Assembly: GCA_945877575.1 (NCBI GenBank)
Contig: CAMDUE010000001.1
Span: 310,001 to 374,000 of the forward strand
DNA length: 64,000 nt
From: Chitinophaga pinensis
Lineage (GTDB): Bacteria; Bacteroidota; Bacteroidia; NS11-12g; UBA955
Direction: 5' to 3'
Below, in pieces: positions 26,722 through 37,857 of this stretch (position 1 is its first letter; every line of letters begins with the position of its first letter). The position numbers and the translations under genes are program-made. The notes beneath the pieces were generated by a model. The model searched no databases. It worked only from the letters and a program-made list of their open reading frames with translations, and was not told where the DNA came from.

Positions 26722-27618
26722 ATGTCAATTTTAAGGTATTTGGCAAACGCTTTCTTCTTGTTTCTTGGGATGAGCATTCTCGCCCAATGCAAAACAGATG
26801 ATTCTTTTGTTCCGTCATATTTGGAAATAACCAATATTGAAGTTGACGCAACCAGCATTGAAGGCAATTCCATTCAAGAAATTATTGGCGTTCAACCCGT
26901 TCATAATGGACAGTCATTGGGCACATTTCCTATACCCTGTAAAATACCCATAAATGCTGACGGTACCACAAAAATACAGTTTGTGGCCTTTGTCAAAAAC
27001 AATGGTAATTCTGCGAATTGGGTACCCTATAGAACATTGGTTTATTTAGACACTCAGGTGATTTTAACAAGAGGAAAAAACGCCGCATTTACTCCTAAAT
27101 TCACCTACAGAAGCAATACCGAAGTTTCTTGGCAAGAAGATTTTGAATCTGGTAATTCAACATTAGTTCCTGCTCGACTGAACAAAGGAGATACCACATC
27201 TATTCAGTCAAGAAGTTTTGATCTTAACGGAAAATTCTCCGGGAATTCAAACGTTTTTGTTACCAAATTCGGTCCCAATGACTCACTGAAATTCATTGAT
27301 TTGGCCATTTTCGATAAAATCCAATCTTTGCCTAACGATGGACGCGAAGTCTTTATGGAATTCGACGTCAAAAGTGACTTAATTGTTACCTTGGCACTTA
27401 AAAGATACAACTCTGCTGGAAGCGCCTACGTTCAGTACATGTCCGTCAATCCTACAAAAGGTAATTGGAGGAGAATATATTCCAATCTGATTTACGAAGT
27501 TCAGGGACAACCATTAGATACCAAATACGAAGTCTATTTTTCCATAGATAAGCCTGAAGGATTTTCTGGAAACCGTGAAATATTAATCGATAATATCCGT
27601 TTAACCTATTTGAAGTGA
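26722..27618 (+). CDS. Predicted lipoprotein of unknown function
   Basis: A 298-residue exported protein. The first 23 residues form a lipoprotein signal (hydrophobic FFLFLGMSILAQ then Cys23), so it is likely anchored to the outer or inner membrane by lipid. The rest is beta-rich. A segment with WQEDFESGNS and a C-terminal ILIDNIRLTY looks like a jelly-roll, carbohydrate-binding-module type domain, but I cannot name the family. The stop codon overlaps the GTG start of the sugar transferase by four bases (GTGA), so translation is coupled and the two probably serve the same surface process. The mRNA is probably leaderless. Confidence 0.75.
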   Translation: MSILRYLANAFFLFLGMSILAQCKTDDSFVPSYLEITNIEVDATSIEGNSIQEIIGVQPVHNGQSLGTFPIPCKIPINADGTTKIQFVAFVKNNGNSANWVPYRTLVYLDTQVILTRGKNAAFTPKFTYRSNTEVSWQEDFESGNSTLVPARLNKGDTTSIQSRSFDLNGKFSGNSNVFVTKFGPNDSLKFIDLAIFDKIQSLPNDGREVFMEFDVKSDLIVTLALKRYNSAGSAYVQYMSVNPTKGNWRRIYSNLIYEVQGQPLDTKYEVYFSIDKPEGFSGNREILIDNIRLTYLK

Positions 27619-29042
27619 AAAAGGATACCATCCGTTTAATATCACATCTTTTTTTTGATTGGGTAGCTGCTAGTTTGTCTTGGCTGGCGCTTTTTCTTTT
27701 TCGTAAAAACTTTATTGAAGCCTCAAAACATGGTTATACCATTCCAGTTAATCAAGATCCTAAGTTATTTTTAGGCCTGATTCTGATTCCTATCTTTTGG
27801 TTATTTCTATATGCAATGACTGGTTATTATCAGTTCATTTTGAGAAGGTCTAGGTTGAAAGAATTAGAAAACACCATCGCAACCAGTGTTGTTGGAGTAT
27901 TGTTCTTGTTTTTCGTGTTAATCTTAGATGATAGTGTTTCAGATTATACAGATTATTACACGAGTTTAGGTGTATTATTTGGCTTTCATTTTTTCTCTAC
28001 TTTAATCTTTAGGCTTATTAATGCAACCTACACCATTAATAAGTTTAGAAAGAGAGAATGGGGTTACAAAACGCTCATTGTTGGAACTGGAAATACGGCT
28101 TTAAACCTTTGGGGAGAAATTGAGCATGCCAAAGTTTATGAGGGATTCAATGTGATTGGCTTTGTTAGTATCAAACCGCATTCAAACCCAACAAGTTTTA
28201 TCAAACACTCAAGAAGGTCTATTTTAGGTAATTGGGAGGAACTCATTTATCTAATTCAGAAATATGAAATAGAAGATATCATCATTGCCAATGAATCTGA
28301 TGAATCAGAAATGGTCCCTAAAATCATGGACAAAATAGAAAATCAATCTGTTCATATAAAGATGCTACCCAATGAATATGCCATGGTCTTAGGAATGGTA
28401 AAAATGAACAATATTCTCGGTGCATCTCTTGCTGAAGTTGACTTCGAAGTGATGCCTTATTGGCAAAAATTCCTAAAACGATTCATTGACATCGCCTTTT
28501 CATCTCTAGCATTGGTCATTATTTCGCCATTATTTCTGTTTATTGGGATTGCTATTAAGATTAATTCAAGTGGACCGGTGTTTTTCCGCCAAGATCGTAT
28601 AGGTCACAAGGGCATTCCGTTTAAAATCATCAAATTTAGAAGCATGTTCGTCGATGCAGAGAAGCATGGCCCACAGCTAAGTAATGACTTAGATGACCGA
28701 AGAACGAGCATTGGAATATTTCTCAGAAAAACACGGTTAGATGAACTTCCACAGTTTATAAATGTTCTTTTAGGGCAAATGAGTCTAGTGGGTCCAAGGC
28801 CAGAAAGACAGTTTTTCATTGATCAAATCGTTAATATATCACCCATTTACAAGCGACTTCACCGCGTTAAACCTGGTATCACGAGTTGGGGACAAATAAA
28901 ATACGGTTATGCTGAAGATGTTCCACAGATGGTAGACAGAATGAAGTTTGACATATTCTATTTAGAAAACATGTCACTTGCTTTAGACCTTAAAATCTTG
29001 TTCAATACATTCCTCATCATGATACAAGGGCGCGGTAAATAA
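27615..29042 (+). CDS. Polyprenyl-phosphate sugar-1-phosphate transferase (WcaJ/PssY-like)
   Basis: A 475-residue initiating glycosyltransferase that loads a sugar-1-phosphate on undecaprenyl phosphate. The N-terminus has four or five hydrophobic helices (about 10-125), then a cytosolic Rossmann-like CoA-binding-type domain (about 145-285). After one more helix comes the bacterial sugar-transferase catalytic domain, with FFRQDRIGHKGIPFKIIKFR, KTRLDELPQFINVL and MSLVGPRPER. It begins with GTG at 27615, overlapping the lipoprotein stop. No glycosyltransferases, flippase or polymerase genes are near, so it is an orphan initiator here; it may act with genes elsewhere. Next gene 44 bases on. Confidence 0.93.
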   Translation: MKKDTIRLISHLFFDWVAASLSWLALFLFRKNFIEASKHGYTIPVNQDPKLFLGLILIPIFWLFLYAMTGYYQFILRRSRLKELENTIATSVVGVLFLFFVLILDDSVSDYTDYYTSLGVLFGFHFFSTLIFRLINATYTINKFRKREWGYKTLIVGTGNTALNLWGEIEHAKVYEGFNVIGFVSIKPHSNPTSFIKHSRRSILGNWEELIYLIQKYEIEDIIIANESDESEMVPKIMDKIENQSVHIKMLPNEYAMVLGMVKMNNILGASLAEVDFEVMPYWQKFLKRFIDIAFSSLALVIISPLFLFIGIAIKINSSGPVFFRQDRIGHKGIPFKIIKFRSMFVDAEKHGPQLSNDLDDRRTSIGIFLRKTRLDELPQFINVLLGQMSLVGPRPERQFFIDQIVNISPIYKRLHRVKPGITSWGQIKYGYAEDVPQMVDRMKFDIFYLENMSLALDLKILFNTFLIMIQGRGK

Positions 29043-29086
29043 GATTTTCCTCGTATTTTTGCTTCCAAGCACTTACTAAAAAAAAC

Positions 29087-30049
29087 ATGAGTATTGCAAA
29101 AAATTCTTTCACTCAGGATACTCCTATCAAAAATATTTTGGCTCTGTTGAGCTATGAAAAAAGGAACGTAAAATTCCTTTATGTATATGCAGTTTTTTCA
29201 GGGTTAATTAGTTTGGCCATTCCATTAGGAATACAAACCATTATAGGGTTTGTAATGGCTGGTAGATTATCTACTAGTTGGTTTCTTTTATCAATAGTAA
29301 TTACGCTGTGTGTTCTTTTAGCTGGTATCACTAAACTCGCTCAATTAAGTATAATTGATAGTGTTGAGCGAAAATTATTTCTAAAATTTGGAGAAATTTT
29401 TAGAGACAAGATTTCTGAACTTCGAGAAACGGGTATCAAATATGGTTGGTATGTGAAAATGAAAACTTCTTATTTCATTGATGTTATCACCCTTCAAAAA
29501 AGTTTATCTAAATTATTGACAGATTTTACCGGGAAATTGCTTCAAGCCATCTTTGGATTGTTGCTATTGTCATTGTATCACCCCATCTTCATTCTTTTTG
29601 GTATTGTAGTATTGGTTATAGTATTTATTGTGTTGCGTTTAACTTGGAAAAGAGGATTTGAAACGGCAAGAAGAGAATCTAACTTCAAATTTCTAACCGC
29701 TGAATCATTAAGAAGGCTATTTGCAGAGGAAGACACCGATTTAAACATTGATGAAATCAATGGCCACTTGAATAACTATGCTGAAAGCAGAACACAGCAT
29801 TTTGGAATTTTATATAGACAAGCTTGGCTTGGAATTTTAACCAAAGTATTATTTACCGCAATGATGTTGATCTTAGGTAGTTATTTACTAGTCAATCAAA
29901 GCATCAGCTTAGGGCAATTTCTAGCAGCTGAAATTCTTATTATTACGCTATTAGATGCCATTGAAAAGTTGATTCTCACCGTGGAAAATTTATACGATTG
30001 CGGTATTGCAATTGAAAAGTTGAACCAAATAATGGAAATAGATGGTTAA
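29087..30049 (+). CDS. ABC exporter transmembrane subunit lacking an ATPase domain
   Basis: A 320-residue membrane protein matching the ABC-exporter type-1 transmembrane domain (HlyB/PrtD style). Six hydrophobic segments can be placed in residues about 28-305, with coupling-helix-like stretches such as FKFLTAESLRRLF. The chain ends EKLNQIMEIDG, the place where exporters usually continue into the nucleotide-binding domain. No Walker A, signature or Walker B motif follows: the stop at 30047-30049 overlaps the HlyD gene by eight bases, so no ATPase frame is hidden behind it. TATTTTTG at 29054-29061 may be the promoter core. Energy must come from an ATPase encoded elsewhere, or the protein works in another way. 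Confidence 0.8.
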   Translation: MSIAKNSFTQDTPIKNILALLSYEKRNVKFLYVYAVFSGLISLAIPLGIQTIIGFVMAGRLSTSWFLLSIVITLCVLLAGITKLAQLSIIDSVERKLFLKFGEIFRDKISELRETGIKYGWYVKMKTSYFIDVITLQKSLSKLLTDFTGKLLQAIFGLLLLSLYHPIFILFGIVVLVIVFIVLRLTWKRGFETARRESNFKFLTAESLRRLFAEEDTDLNIDEINGHLNNYAESRTQHFGILYRQAWLGILTKVLFTAMMLILGSYLLVNQSISLGQFLAAEILIITLLDAIEKLILTVENLYDCGIAIEKLNQIMEIDG

Positions 30050-31352
30050 TCAAGACTTTTACTCAGACAGCCCATGGGCGGGCAAACGTCTTCAAAGAAT
30101 AATTCTTATTTTGATTACTGGTTTTATTCTCTTTTTGTTCCTTCCTTGGACTCAAAACATACAAACAGATGGCATAGTAACTACATTGAGACCCAATGAA
30201 CGTCCACAATCAGTTCAACCAGTCATAGCGGGTCAAATCATCAAATGGTATGTTAAAGATGGAGATTTAGTAAAAGAAGGTGATACAATTTGTGTCATTG
30301 GGGAGGTAAAAAGTGAGTACTTGGATCCTGGATTGATTGGACAAACATCCGCACAAATCCAAGCAAAAGAAAATTCAGTATTGAGTTATTCATCAAAGAT
30401 CGGGGCCATAAACAATCAAATTACTCAACTAGAAGCTAATAGAGACTTTTCTATACAAAAAGCTAAGGTAAAATTTGAACAAGAACAGTTCAAATATCAA
30501 TCAGAAATGGCTGAATTAAAAGCTGCAGAAGTCAATGCAAAAATTGCACTCCAGCAGTTGGTTCGTGACTCTATTTTGGGACTAAAACAAATTAAAAGTC
30601 CGCTTGATATTGAAAATAGACGTGTCAAATATCAAGAAGCAAATGCTAAACTTCAAATTCATAAGGCGAAGTTAGATATTGCTCGTAATGCCATTGAAAA
30701 TGCAAGAATAGAATTACAAAATATTAAAGTGGAATACGGCGAAAAATTGGCAAAAACTGAAAGTGATCGCTACACCGCCATTTCATCTCAAATGGAAACA
30801 GAGAGTGAAATTGCTAAGTTACGTAACCAATATTCTAACTACTTAATCAGAAATGGATTTTATGTAATTAGGGCTCCGCAAAACGGTATGATTTCTCAAA
30901 CCTTATCTAATGGCGTTGGAATTACCGTTAAAGAAGGTCAGTCAATTTGTACCATTGTTCCATCAAATGTCAATCTAGCAGTTGAACTTTTCATTAAACC
31001 TGTGGATATGCCTTTAATTGAAATAGGGTCACCAGTGCAGGTGATTTTCGATGGTTGGCCTACCATGGTGTTTTCGGGATGGCCTGAAATGACCTATGGA
31101 ACATTCCCAGGTAAAATTTATGCCGTTGATAATGTTTTGAACGAAAAAGGATATTACCGCGTCTTGGTCAAGGCTGATGAAGGCAAGAAACCTTGGCCCA
31201 AAGAATTGAAAATTGGTGTGGGATCCATGTCATTTATGCTATTGAAGCGCGTGCCTGTTTGGTATGAACTTTGGCGTCAACTTAACGGATTCCCGTCTGA
31301 TTATTATCACAATAACAGAAAAGACCCTTCAAAAAATGCAAAATCAAAGTAG
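30042..31352 (+). CDS. HlyD-family membrane-fusion (periplasmic adaptor) protein
   Basis: A 436-residue adaptor that joins an inner-membrane exporter to an outer-membrane channel. One transmembrane helix lies at about residues 19-39. A split lipoyl/barrel-sandwich domain follows (VQPVIAGQIIKWYVKDGDLVKEGDTI, and later FYVIRAPQNGMISQTLSNGVGITVKEGQ), around a long alpha-hairpin coiled coil (about 105-280). Beta-barrel segments close the chain. The hairpin is long, as in type I secretion adaptors. The start overlaps the membrane-subunit stop by eight bases and its 3' end overlaps the TolC-like gene, so the three form a tight operon. Confidence 0.9.
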   Translation: MVNQDFYSDSPWAGKRLQRIILILITGFILFLFLPWTQNIQTDGIVTTLRPNERPQSVQPVIAGQIIKWYVKDGDLVKEGDTICVIGEVKSEYLDPGLIGQTSAQIQAKENSVLSYSSKIGAINNQITQLEANRDFSIQKAKVKFEQEQFKYQSEMAELKAAEVNAKIALQQLVRDSILGLKQIKSPLDIENRRVKYQEANAKLQIHKAKLDIARNAIENARIELQNIKVEYGEKLAKTESDRYTAISSQMETESEIAKLRNQYSNYLIRNGFYVIRAPQNGMISQTLSNGVGITVKEGQSICTIVPSNVNLAVELFIKPVDMPLIEIGSPVQVIFDGWPTMVFSGWPEMTYGTFPGKIYAVDNVLNEKGYYRVLVKADEGKKPWPKELKIGVGSMSFMLLKRVPVWYELWRQLNGFPSDYYHNNRKDPSKNAKSK

Positions 31353-32796
31353 AATTTCTCAAGTAATTCGAACTTTTTCTATTGGATTTATGCTTTTGGG
31401 CTTGAATTCAATCCAAGCACAATCGTCTGTTAATTCTGGAGCTCAAGAATTAACTTTTATAGATTTAAGTGCTCAAATAATAAATGGGCATCCATTATTG
31501 ATATCAGCTGAGTTAGCCGATGACTTAGGACGTGCAAATCTCAGAGCAAAACGCGGTGCATTTGACCCCCAAATTAGTGGCGAAAGAAGAGGAAAAGATT
31601 TTCTATCAAAGAACTACTACTTGGGAGAAAATTACGAACTTTTTGTTCCTGTTCGAGGACCATTAAATATTGTAGTTGGTAATGAACGAGGACAGGGCGA
31701 TTTCTTATCCCCCGAAAATCAAACACTATCTAAACAATTGCAATATGTGGGACTTGAAGTTCCCTTGCTACGGGGATTTTTAACAGATTTAAGAAGAACT
31801 GAGCTAAATAAAGCAAAACTCGGGAGAGAGCAGTCCAATCTCGAAAGACAAATAGAAATATTAAATTTAGCCCAACAAATTTGGACAGATTATATTGATT
31901 GGTTGATTTCTTATGAGCAATTAAGGGCATATCAAACCGGTGTTACTTTGGCAGAAAATAGGCAAAGAGCACTGAGAAGTTTATTTCAGGCAGGTGGCTG
32001 CAATGGAATGGATACATTAGAAAATCATATCCAATATCAAATGTTTAAAGCCAATGCCGACTTATGTTTTGCAAATACCAATAAAGCACGACTTAAATTA
32101 AGCAGACATTTATGGGCTGTAGATGAAATCAATGATGAAGGGGCTTATTTGCGACCTTTGATTATCGATCCAAAAACGGTACCCACACAAACGGGGTTAG
32201 ACTATTTAGATAGCCTATTTAAAACGGATTTCAGCTTTAACAAAAACTTTACCGAAATACCTGATTTAAGTTGGTATTTATTTGAGTTGGATAAAAAGTC
32301 GTTAGATGTGAAACTAAAGAGACAATACCTTTTGCCTTATGCAAATTTGAAGTATCAAACTTTGGCAGGTGGTAATTGGAACTTTGCTTTAAGTTCGAAC
32401 AATCAGCGTTTTGGTATTGGCGTATCTAGTCCCCTTTTTTTAAGGGAAGCCAGAGGGAATTATCAAATGTCGAAAATTGAACTGACGCGTTATCAAATGG
32501 GTTTTAAATTCAAGGCGCATGAATTGCAAACCAAAATTGAGGCGATGCAAAATCAAACAAACATTTACAGGTCTGTTTTCTACCAATTGAAAGACATTGA
32601 ACAAGGTTATCAAACGTTATATGAATTGGAATTTGAAAAATTCAATTCCGGTGATGGAACTATATTCCTCCTAAATACGCGCGAAAACCGATACCTAACG
32701 GCTCGAATTAAGACCTTGGAGCAAAAATCTAAGTACTTTGATTCATTGATTGAATATTTGAGAATTACTGGCCTCATCAATCAAGGTTTGTTTTAG
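31336..32796 (+). CDS. TolC-like outer-membrane efflux protein
   Basis: A 486-residue outer-membrane channel of the OEP/TolC family. It starts at ATG 31336, where a signal peptide ends in QAQ (residues about 10-29). The in-frame start at 31264 lies deep inside the HlyD gene and lacks a signal. Long amphipathic helices (about 170-260 and 395-480) pair with short barrel strands, and the repeat structure of two OEP halves is visible. It overlaps the HlyD gene by 17 bases. Together with the ATPase-less membrane subunit and the adaptor it would form a type-I-like trans-envelope exporter; the exported substrate is not identified and no RTX-type cargo is adjacent. Confidence 0.85.
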   Translation: MQNQSRISQVIRTFSIGFMLLGLNSIQAQSSVNSGAQELTFIDLSAQIINGHPLLISAELADDLGRANLRAKRGAFDPQISGERRGKDFLSKNYYLGENYELFVPVRGPLNIVVGNERGQGDFLSPENQTLSKQLQYVGLEVPLLRGFLTDLRRTELNKAKLGREQSNLERQIEILNLAQQIWTDYIDWLISYEQLRAYQTGVTLAENRQRALRSLFQAGGCNGMDTLENHIQYQMFKANADLCFANTNKARLKLSRHLWAVDEINDEGAYLRPLIIDPKTVPTQTGLDYLDSLFKTDFSFNKNFTEIPDLSWYLFELDKKSLDVKLKRQYLLPYANLKYQTLAGGNWNFALSSNNQRFGIGVSSPLFLREARGNYQMSKIELTRYQMGFKFKAHELQTKIEAMQNQTNIYRSVFYQLKDIEQGYQTLYELEFEKFNSGDGTIFLLNTRENRYLTARIKTLEQKSKYFDSLIEYLRITGLINQGLF

Positions 32797-32909
32797 ACCA
32801 TTCCTCAGTAGAAATGCTCATAATTAGCCACTTTTTTGTGGAAAAGTAAGCATCCAAAACGCTCCACAACCCTTTTGTATTTCGTAATTTTACGGAATTA
32901 ACAATATAA

Positions 32910-34886
<1,977 letters not shown>

Positions 34887-34915
34887 TATCCTCACTTAAA
34901 AAGAAGCATTTAAAG

Positions 34916-34947
34916 AGCCGCATTTCTGCAAAGAAGTGCGGCTTTTT
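34916..34947 (+). terminator. Intrinsic terminator after gyrB
   Basis: AGCCGCA and TGCGGCT form a 7-bp stem with a 14-base loop, followed by TTTTT. It lies 30 bases after the gyrB stop and partly overlaps the end of the convergent permease gene. Confidence 0.75.
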
Positions 34948-36181
34948 ATTTAAATTGAATGGCTTTGATGGTGTTGATTTTTGAAACGTACCTAGAAGGA
35001 ACAAACAAACTCAGAAAAATCACAAATAAGGCACCTAGATTTACCCAAAAATAATGCAAAGGGTTCAGTTCCATGTAAACATATTTAATAAAATAAACAC
35101 TTTGGTCTAGACTGATCCAATGATAATGATTTTGAAGTGCTATGATTATTGCAGAAATACAATTCCCCAATAATAATCCTGCTATTGCTATGATCAATGA
35201 TTCATAGACAAAAACCATCCGAATAGCATTGTTTCTAGCACCCATAGAACGCATAAGTCCCACAAAACTGGTTTTCTCTATGACCAAAACTAAAAGTGTG
35301 GTACTCATAGTAGCTATGGCCACCATGGCCATTAAGGTTAAAATTATGATTACATTGGTTTCCAAAATTGCCAACCAATCAAAGATAACCCTATTGAATT
35401 CTTGTAATGTGTTCAATCTTAAATCTCCCGCAGGCAGAATACTCAAGATGTTTTTACGCGCTTGAAATGACTCTTGATTGGGTTTCAACCAAATTTCAAC
35501 TTGAGTATACTTAAAATTGGCATCAATAAATGGATCTACCATTTTTGGATTGATAAAAGCAATTTCTTGATCAATCTTGTCAATTCCCGTTTCGAATATA
35601 CATTTAACGAGCAATTTCCTTGCTCTTGGTCTGGTATCGTTTTGATCGGTTACAAAAAACACAACGGTCAATTTGTTGTTAAGCTTCAATTTTAGCTTTT
35701 TAGCCAAGTCGCTACCAATGGCTATCCAAGGCATTGTATCACTGATAGCTGCTCCTTCAGATGTGAACCCTTTCAAATATTGATCTAATTGATGAGTAGG
35801 TATTGTCTTAACCAAAACTCCTTCAATTTCATCTTTAGACTTCAAGACACAAGCCTTGCTTGTGGAAGGTATAATCTGTTGAACTTGATTTCTCCAAGGT
35901 TGTGTTTTGATTGAATCCAAAAATTGATTCACCCATTTGTTCTCTATGGGATTGGGTTCGCCGTTCTCAATGTTGTTTCCTGCATCGATTATAAAATCAC
36001 CCTGAATGCGTTTAACTTTTCTTTCAATTTCATTTTGGAAACCAAACAAGGTTGCCATAGAAATATTCATCACAACAATACTTGCAGAAACTGATAAAAC
36101 TGCCAATAATACGACACTTCTTGACTTAGATTGTTGTTCCTTTGCAAGGAATCTTTTCGCTATGAGCCATTTCCAATTCAT
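34946..36181 (-). CDS. FtsX/LolC-type ABC transporter permease
   Basis: A 411-residue inner-membrane protein of the MacB/LolC/FtsX type: one N-terminal transmembrane helix (about 21-45), a periplasmic domain of about 210 residues, then three helices in the last about 150 residues. The layout fits LolC/E, which releases lipoproteins for transfer to the outer membrane, and the N-terminal W-x-x-A-K-R-F-L motif is typical of that group. No LolD ATPase gene is adjacent. I use ATG 36181; the longer frame to 36289 is antisense to the divergent gene. A TATTTTTG core at 36191-36198 lies nine bases upstream. Substrate assignment is an inference. Confidence 0.8.
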   Translation of the reverse strand: MNWKWLIAKRFLAKEQQSKSRSVVLLAVLSVSASIVVMNISMATLFGFQNEIERKVKRIQGDFIIDAGNNIENGEPNPIENKWVNQFLDSIKTQPWRNQVQQIIPSTSKACVLKSKDEIEGVLVKTIPTHQLDQYLKGFTSEGAAISDTMPWIAIGSDLAKKLKLKLNNKLTVVFFVTDQNDTRPRARKLLVKCIFETGIDKIDQEIAFINPKMVDPFIDANFKYTQVEIWLKPNQESFQARKNILSILPAGDLRLNTLQEFNRVIFDWLAILETNVIIILTLMAMVAIATMSTTLLVLVIEKTSFVGLMRSMGARNNAIRMVFVYESLIIAIAGLLLGNCISAIIIALQNHYHWISLDQSVYFIKYVYMELNPLHYFWVNLGALFVIFLSLFVPSRYVSKINTIKAIQFK

Positions 36182-36190
36182 GAAGTCGTC

Positions 36191-36198
36191 CAAAAATA
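36191..36198 (-). promoter_or_regulatory. Promoter core (-7) of the LolC-like permease gene
   Basis: TATTTTTG on the minus strand, nine bases before the ATG at 36181, an exact TAnnTTTG match. No good -33 element is visible. Confidence 0.4.
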
Positions 36199-36224
36199 CA
36201 ACGCATTTTTCGTTTCCGCTTCTA

Positions 36225-37421
36225 ATGAAGTCATTTATTCTGTGTTTAGCCCTATTCAGTTTGAGAGTGGAAGCACAACATCCACCCATTCAAGTTGGAG
36301 CTGAAAGAATGAATGACTATTTACCCTTTTTATTGGGAAAGAACGTTGGAGTTGTCACCAACCATACGGCATTCATCAATGGCACTCACTTGGTTGATAC
36401 CTTGATGAAAAGGGGAATCAAAATTCAAAAAATATTTGCCCCTGAGCATGGATTTAGAGGCGATGCTGCCAACGGCGAATCAATATCCAACGGAAAAGAC
36501 CCCAAAACCGGATTATCCATCATCAGCTTATACGGAAAAAATAAGAAACCAACCTCAGATCAGCTCAAAGACCTTGACGTACTGATTTTTGATATTCAAG
36601 ATGTTGGGGTAAGATTCTACACTTATTTGAGCACCATGCACTACTGCATGGAAGCGTGCGCCGAGAACAAAGTGAATTTCATTGTTTTAGACAGACCCAA
36701 TCCCAACGGATATTACATTGATGGACCAATATTAGAAACTGAACACCAAAGCATGGTGGGCCTGCACCCCATCCCATTGGTGCATGGCATGACCCTAGGC
36801 GAATTGGCCTTGATGATAAGAGGAGAATCATGGATCCATAAAAAAGATAGCTTAAAACTCACGGTTATTCCTTGTGAAAATTACGATCACAATAGATATT
36901 ACAAACTACCCATTTCACCATCCCCAAATTTACCCAGTGCAGAATCAATCATTCTTTATCCTACCTTGGGATTATTTGAAGGAATCAATATCAGCATGGG
37001 AAGAGGCACAGATAGGCCATTTGAATGTTTTGGTGCACCCTGGTTAAAAACGGGTAGATATACTTTTACCCCTAAAAATATCCCCGGAAAAGCCAATAAC
37101 CCGCCCTTTGTTGGACAACAATGTCAAGGCATGTTAGTTACGGATTTTGCCAGTGAGTATTTGATTTCATTCAGGCATATATATTTGGAATGGCTAATTT
37201 TATTGCATCAAGAGTACCCCAAAGAGGAAAAAACGCCCTTCTTCAATTCTTTTTTCACCAAATTGGCTGGTACAGAATCCCTTCGGAAGCAAATTGAATC
37301 GGGCAAATCGGCTGAAGAAATTAGAGAAAGTTGGAGCTCAGGCATTGAAACATTCATCACAAAGCGGAAACCCTATCTCATTTATCCATATTATGATGGT
37401 TTGGGATTGCAGCGTAAATAA
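36225..37421 (+). CDS. DUF1343 protein, NamZ-like exo-beta-N-acetylmuramidase
   Basis: A 398-residue exported protein of the DUF1343 family. Characterised members (NamZ) are exo-enzymes that release N-acetylmuramic acid from the non-reducing end of peptidoglycan fragments. A signal peptide (MKSFILCLALFSLRVEAQ) follows the ATG at 36225. Family motifs include GVVTNHTAFINGTH, the IFAPEHGFRGDA segment, FDIQDVGVRFYTYLSTM and the VLDRPNPNG block; all seem intact. Longer in-frame starts (36180, 36162, 36006) would overlap the divergent permease gene. Its role in wall recycling is a family-based inference; no other muropeptide-recycling genes are seen close by. Confidence 0.88.
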   Translation: MKSFILCLALFSLRVEAQHPPIQVGAERMNDYLPFLLGKNVGVVTNHTAFINGTHLVDTLMKRGIKIQKIFAPEHGFRGDAANGESISNGKDPKTGLSIISLYGKNKKPTSDQLKDLDVLIFDIQDVGVRFYTYLSTMHYCMEACAENKVNFIVLDRPNPNGYYIDGPILETEHQSMVGLHPIPLVHGMTLGELALMIRGESWIHKKDSLKLTVIPCENYDHNRYYKLPISPSPNLPSAESIILYPTLGLFEGINISMGRGTDRPFECFGAPWLKTGRYTFTPKNIPGKANNPPFVGQQCQGMLVTDFASEYLISFRHIYLEWLILLHQEYPKEEKTPFFNSFFTKLAGTESLRKQIESGKSAEEIRESWSSGIETFITKRKPYLIYPYYDGLGLQRK

Positions 37422-37432
37422 GCGTAATTTTG
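37400..37432 (+). promoter_or_regulatory. Promoter of the DUF4920 lipoprotein gene (predicted leaderless)
   Basis: TTTG at 37400-37403 and TAATTTTG at 37425-37432 are 21 bases apart. The -7 box ends four bases before the ATG at 37437. The -33 element lies inside the end of the DUF1343 gene. Confidence 0.65.
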
Positions 37433-37436
37433 CCAA

Positions 37437-37856
37437 ATGAAATTGGGAATATTTAAAACTGCGATGGCGTTAGCTGCCATTGTTAGCGTTGCATGCAACT
37501 CTGATTACAATCAAATTGGTCAACCCGTTGATACGCAAAAGGCCATTGGTATAAAAGAAGCTTTATCGCAGTATACCACCAACAGCAGCAATACTGATTT
37601 TATCGTTTTTGGACGAGTAAAAGAGGTTTGCCAAGCCGAAGGTTGTTGGTTTGCATACGACATTGACGGTGAAAACCTAGTGGTTGATTTTAATGATGAA
37701 TTTACGGTTCCCAAAGGCATAGCAAAGAAGAATGCTTATGCTGTTGGTCATTTTTATAAGGATACCATTTGGTTAGAAAATGAAACCGACACCCTTGGAA
37801 ACAAATTCGGTGGTCTAGCCACCAAATTCATGGCCACTGGCGTGAGATTTAAATAA
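37437..37856 (+). CDS. DUF4920 lipoprotein
   Basis: A 139-residue lipoprotein: a short hydrophobic leader ends in SVAC, with Cys20 as the lipidated residue. The mature part has the FGRVKEVCQAEGCWFAYDIDG block, with two conserved cysteines eight residues apart, which defines the DUF4920 family of Bacteroidota, and then short beta strands. The molecular function of the family is not known; the paired cysteines suggest a disulfide or metal site. The mRNA is probably leaderless. The 3' end is one base away from the convergent gene. Confidence 0.85.
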   Translation: MKLGIFKTAMALAAIVSVACNSDYNQIGQPVDTQKAIGIKEALSQYTTNSSNTDFIVFGRVKEVCQAEGCWFAYDIDGENLVVDFNDEFTVPKGIAKKNAYAVGHFYKDTIWLENETDTLGNKFGGLATKFMATGVRFK

Positions 37857-37857
37857 T

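Noticed and set aside
30040..30060. A frameshift that could hide the missing ATPase domain of the exporter
   Set aside because: The next frame is immediately the HlyD gene, with a proper start and no Walker motif in any nearby frame.
36006..36224. Longer N-terminus of the DUF1343 protein
   Set aside because: It is antisense to the permease gene and hides the signal peptide that begins at 36225.
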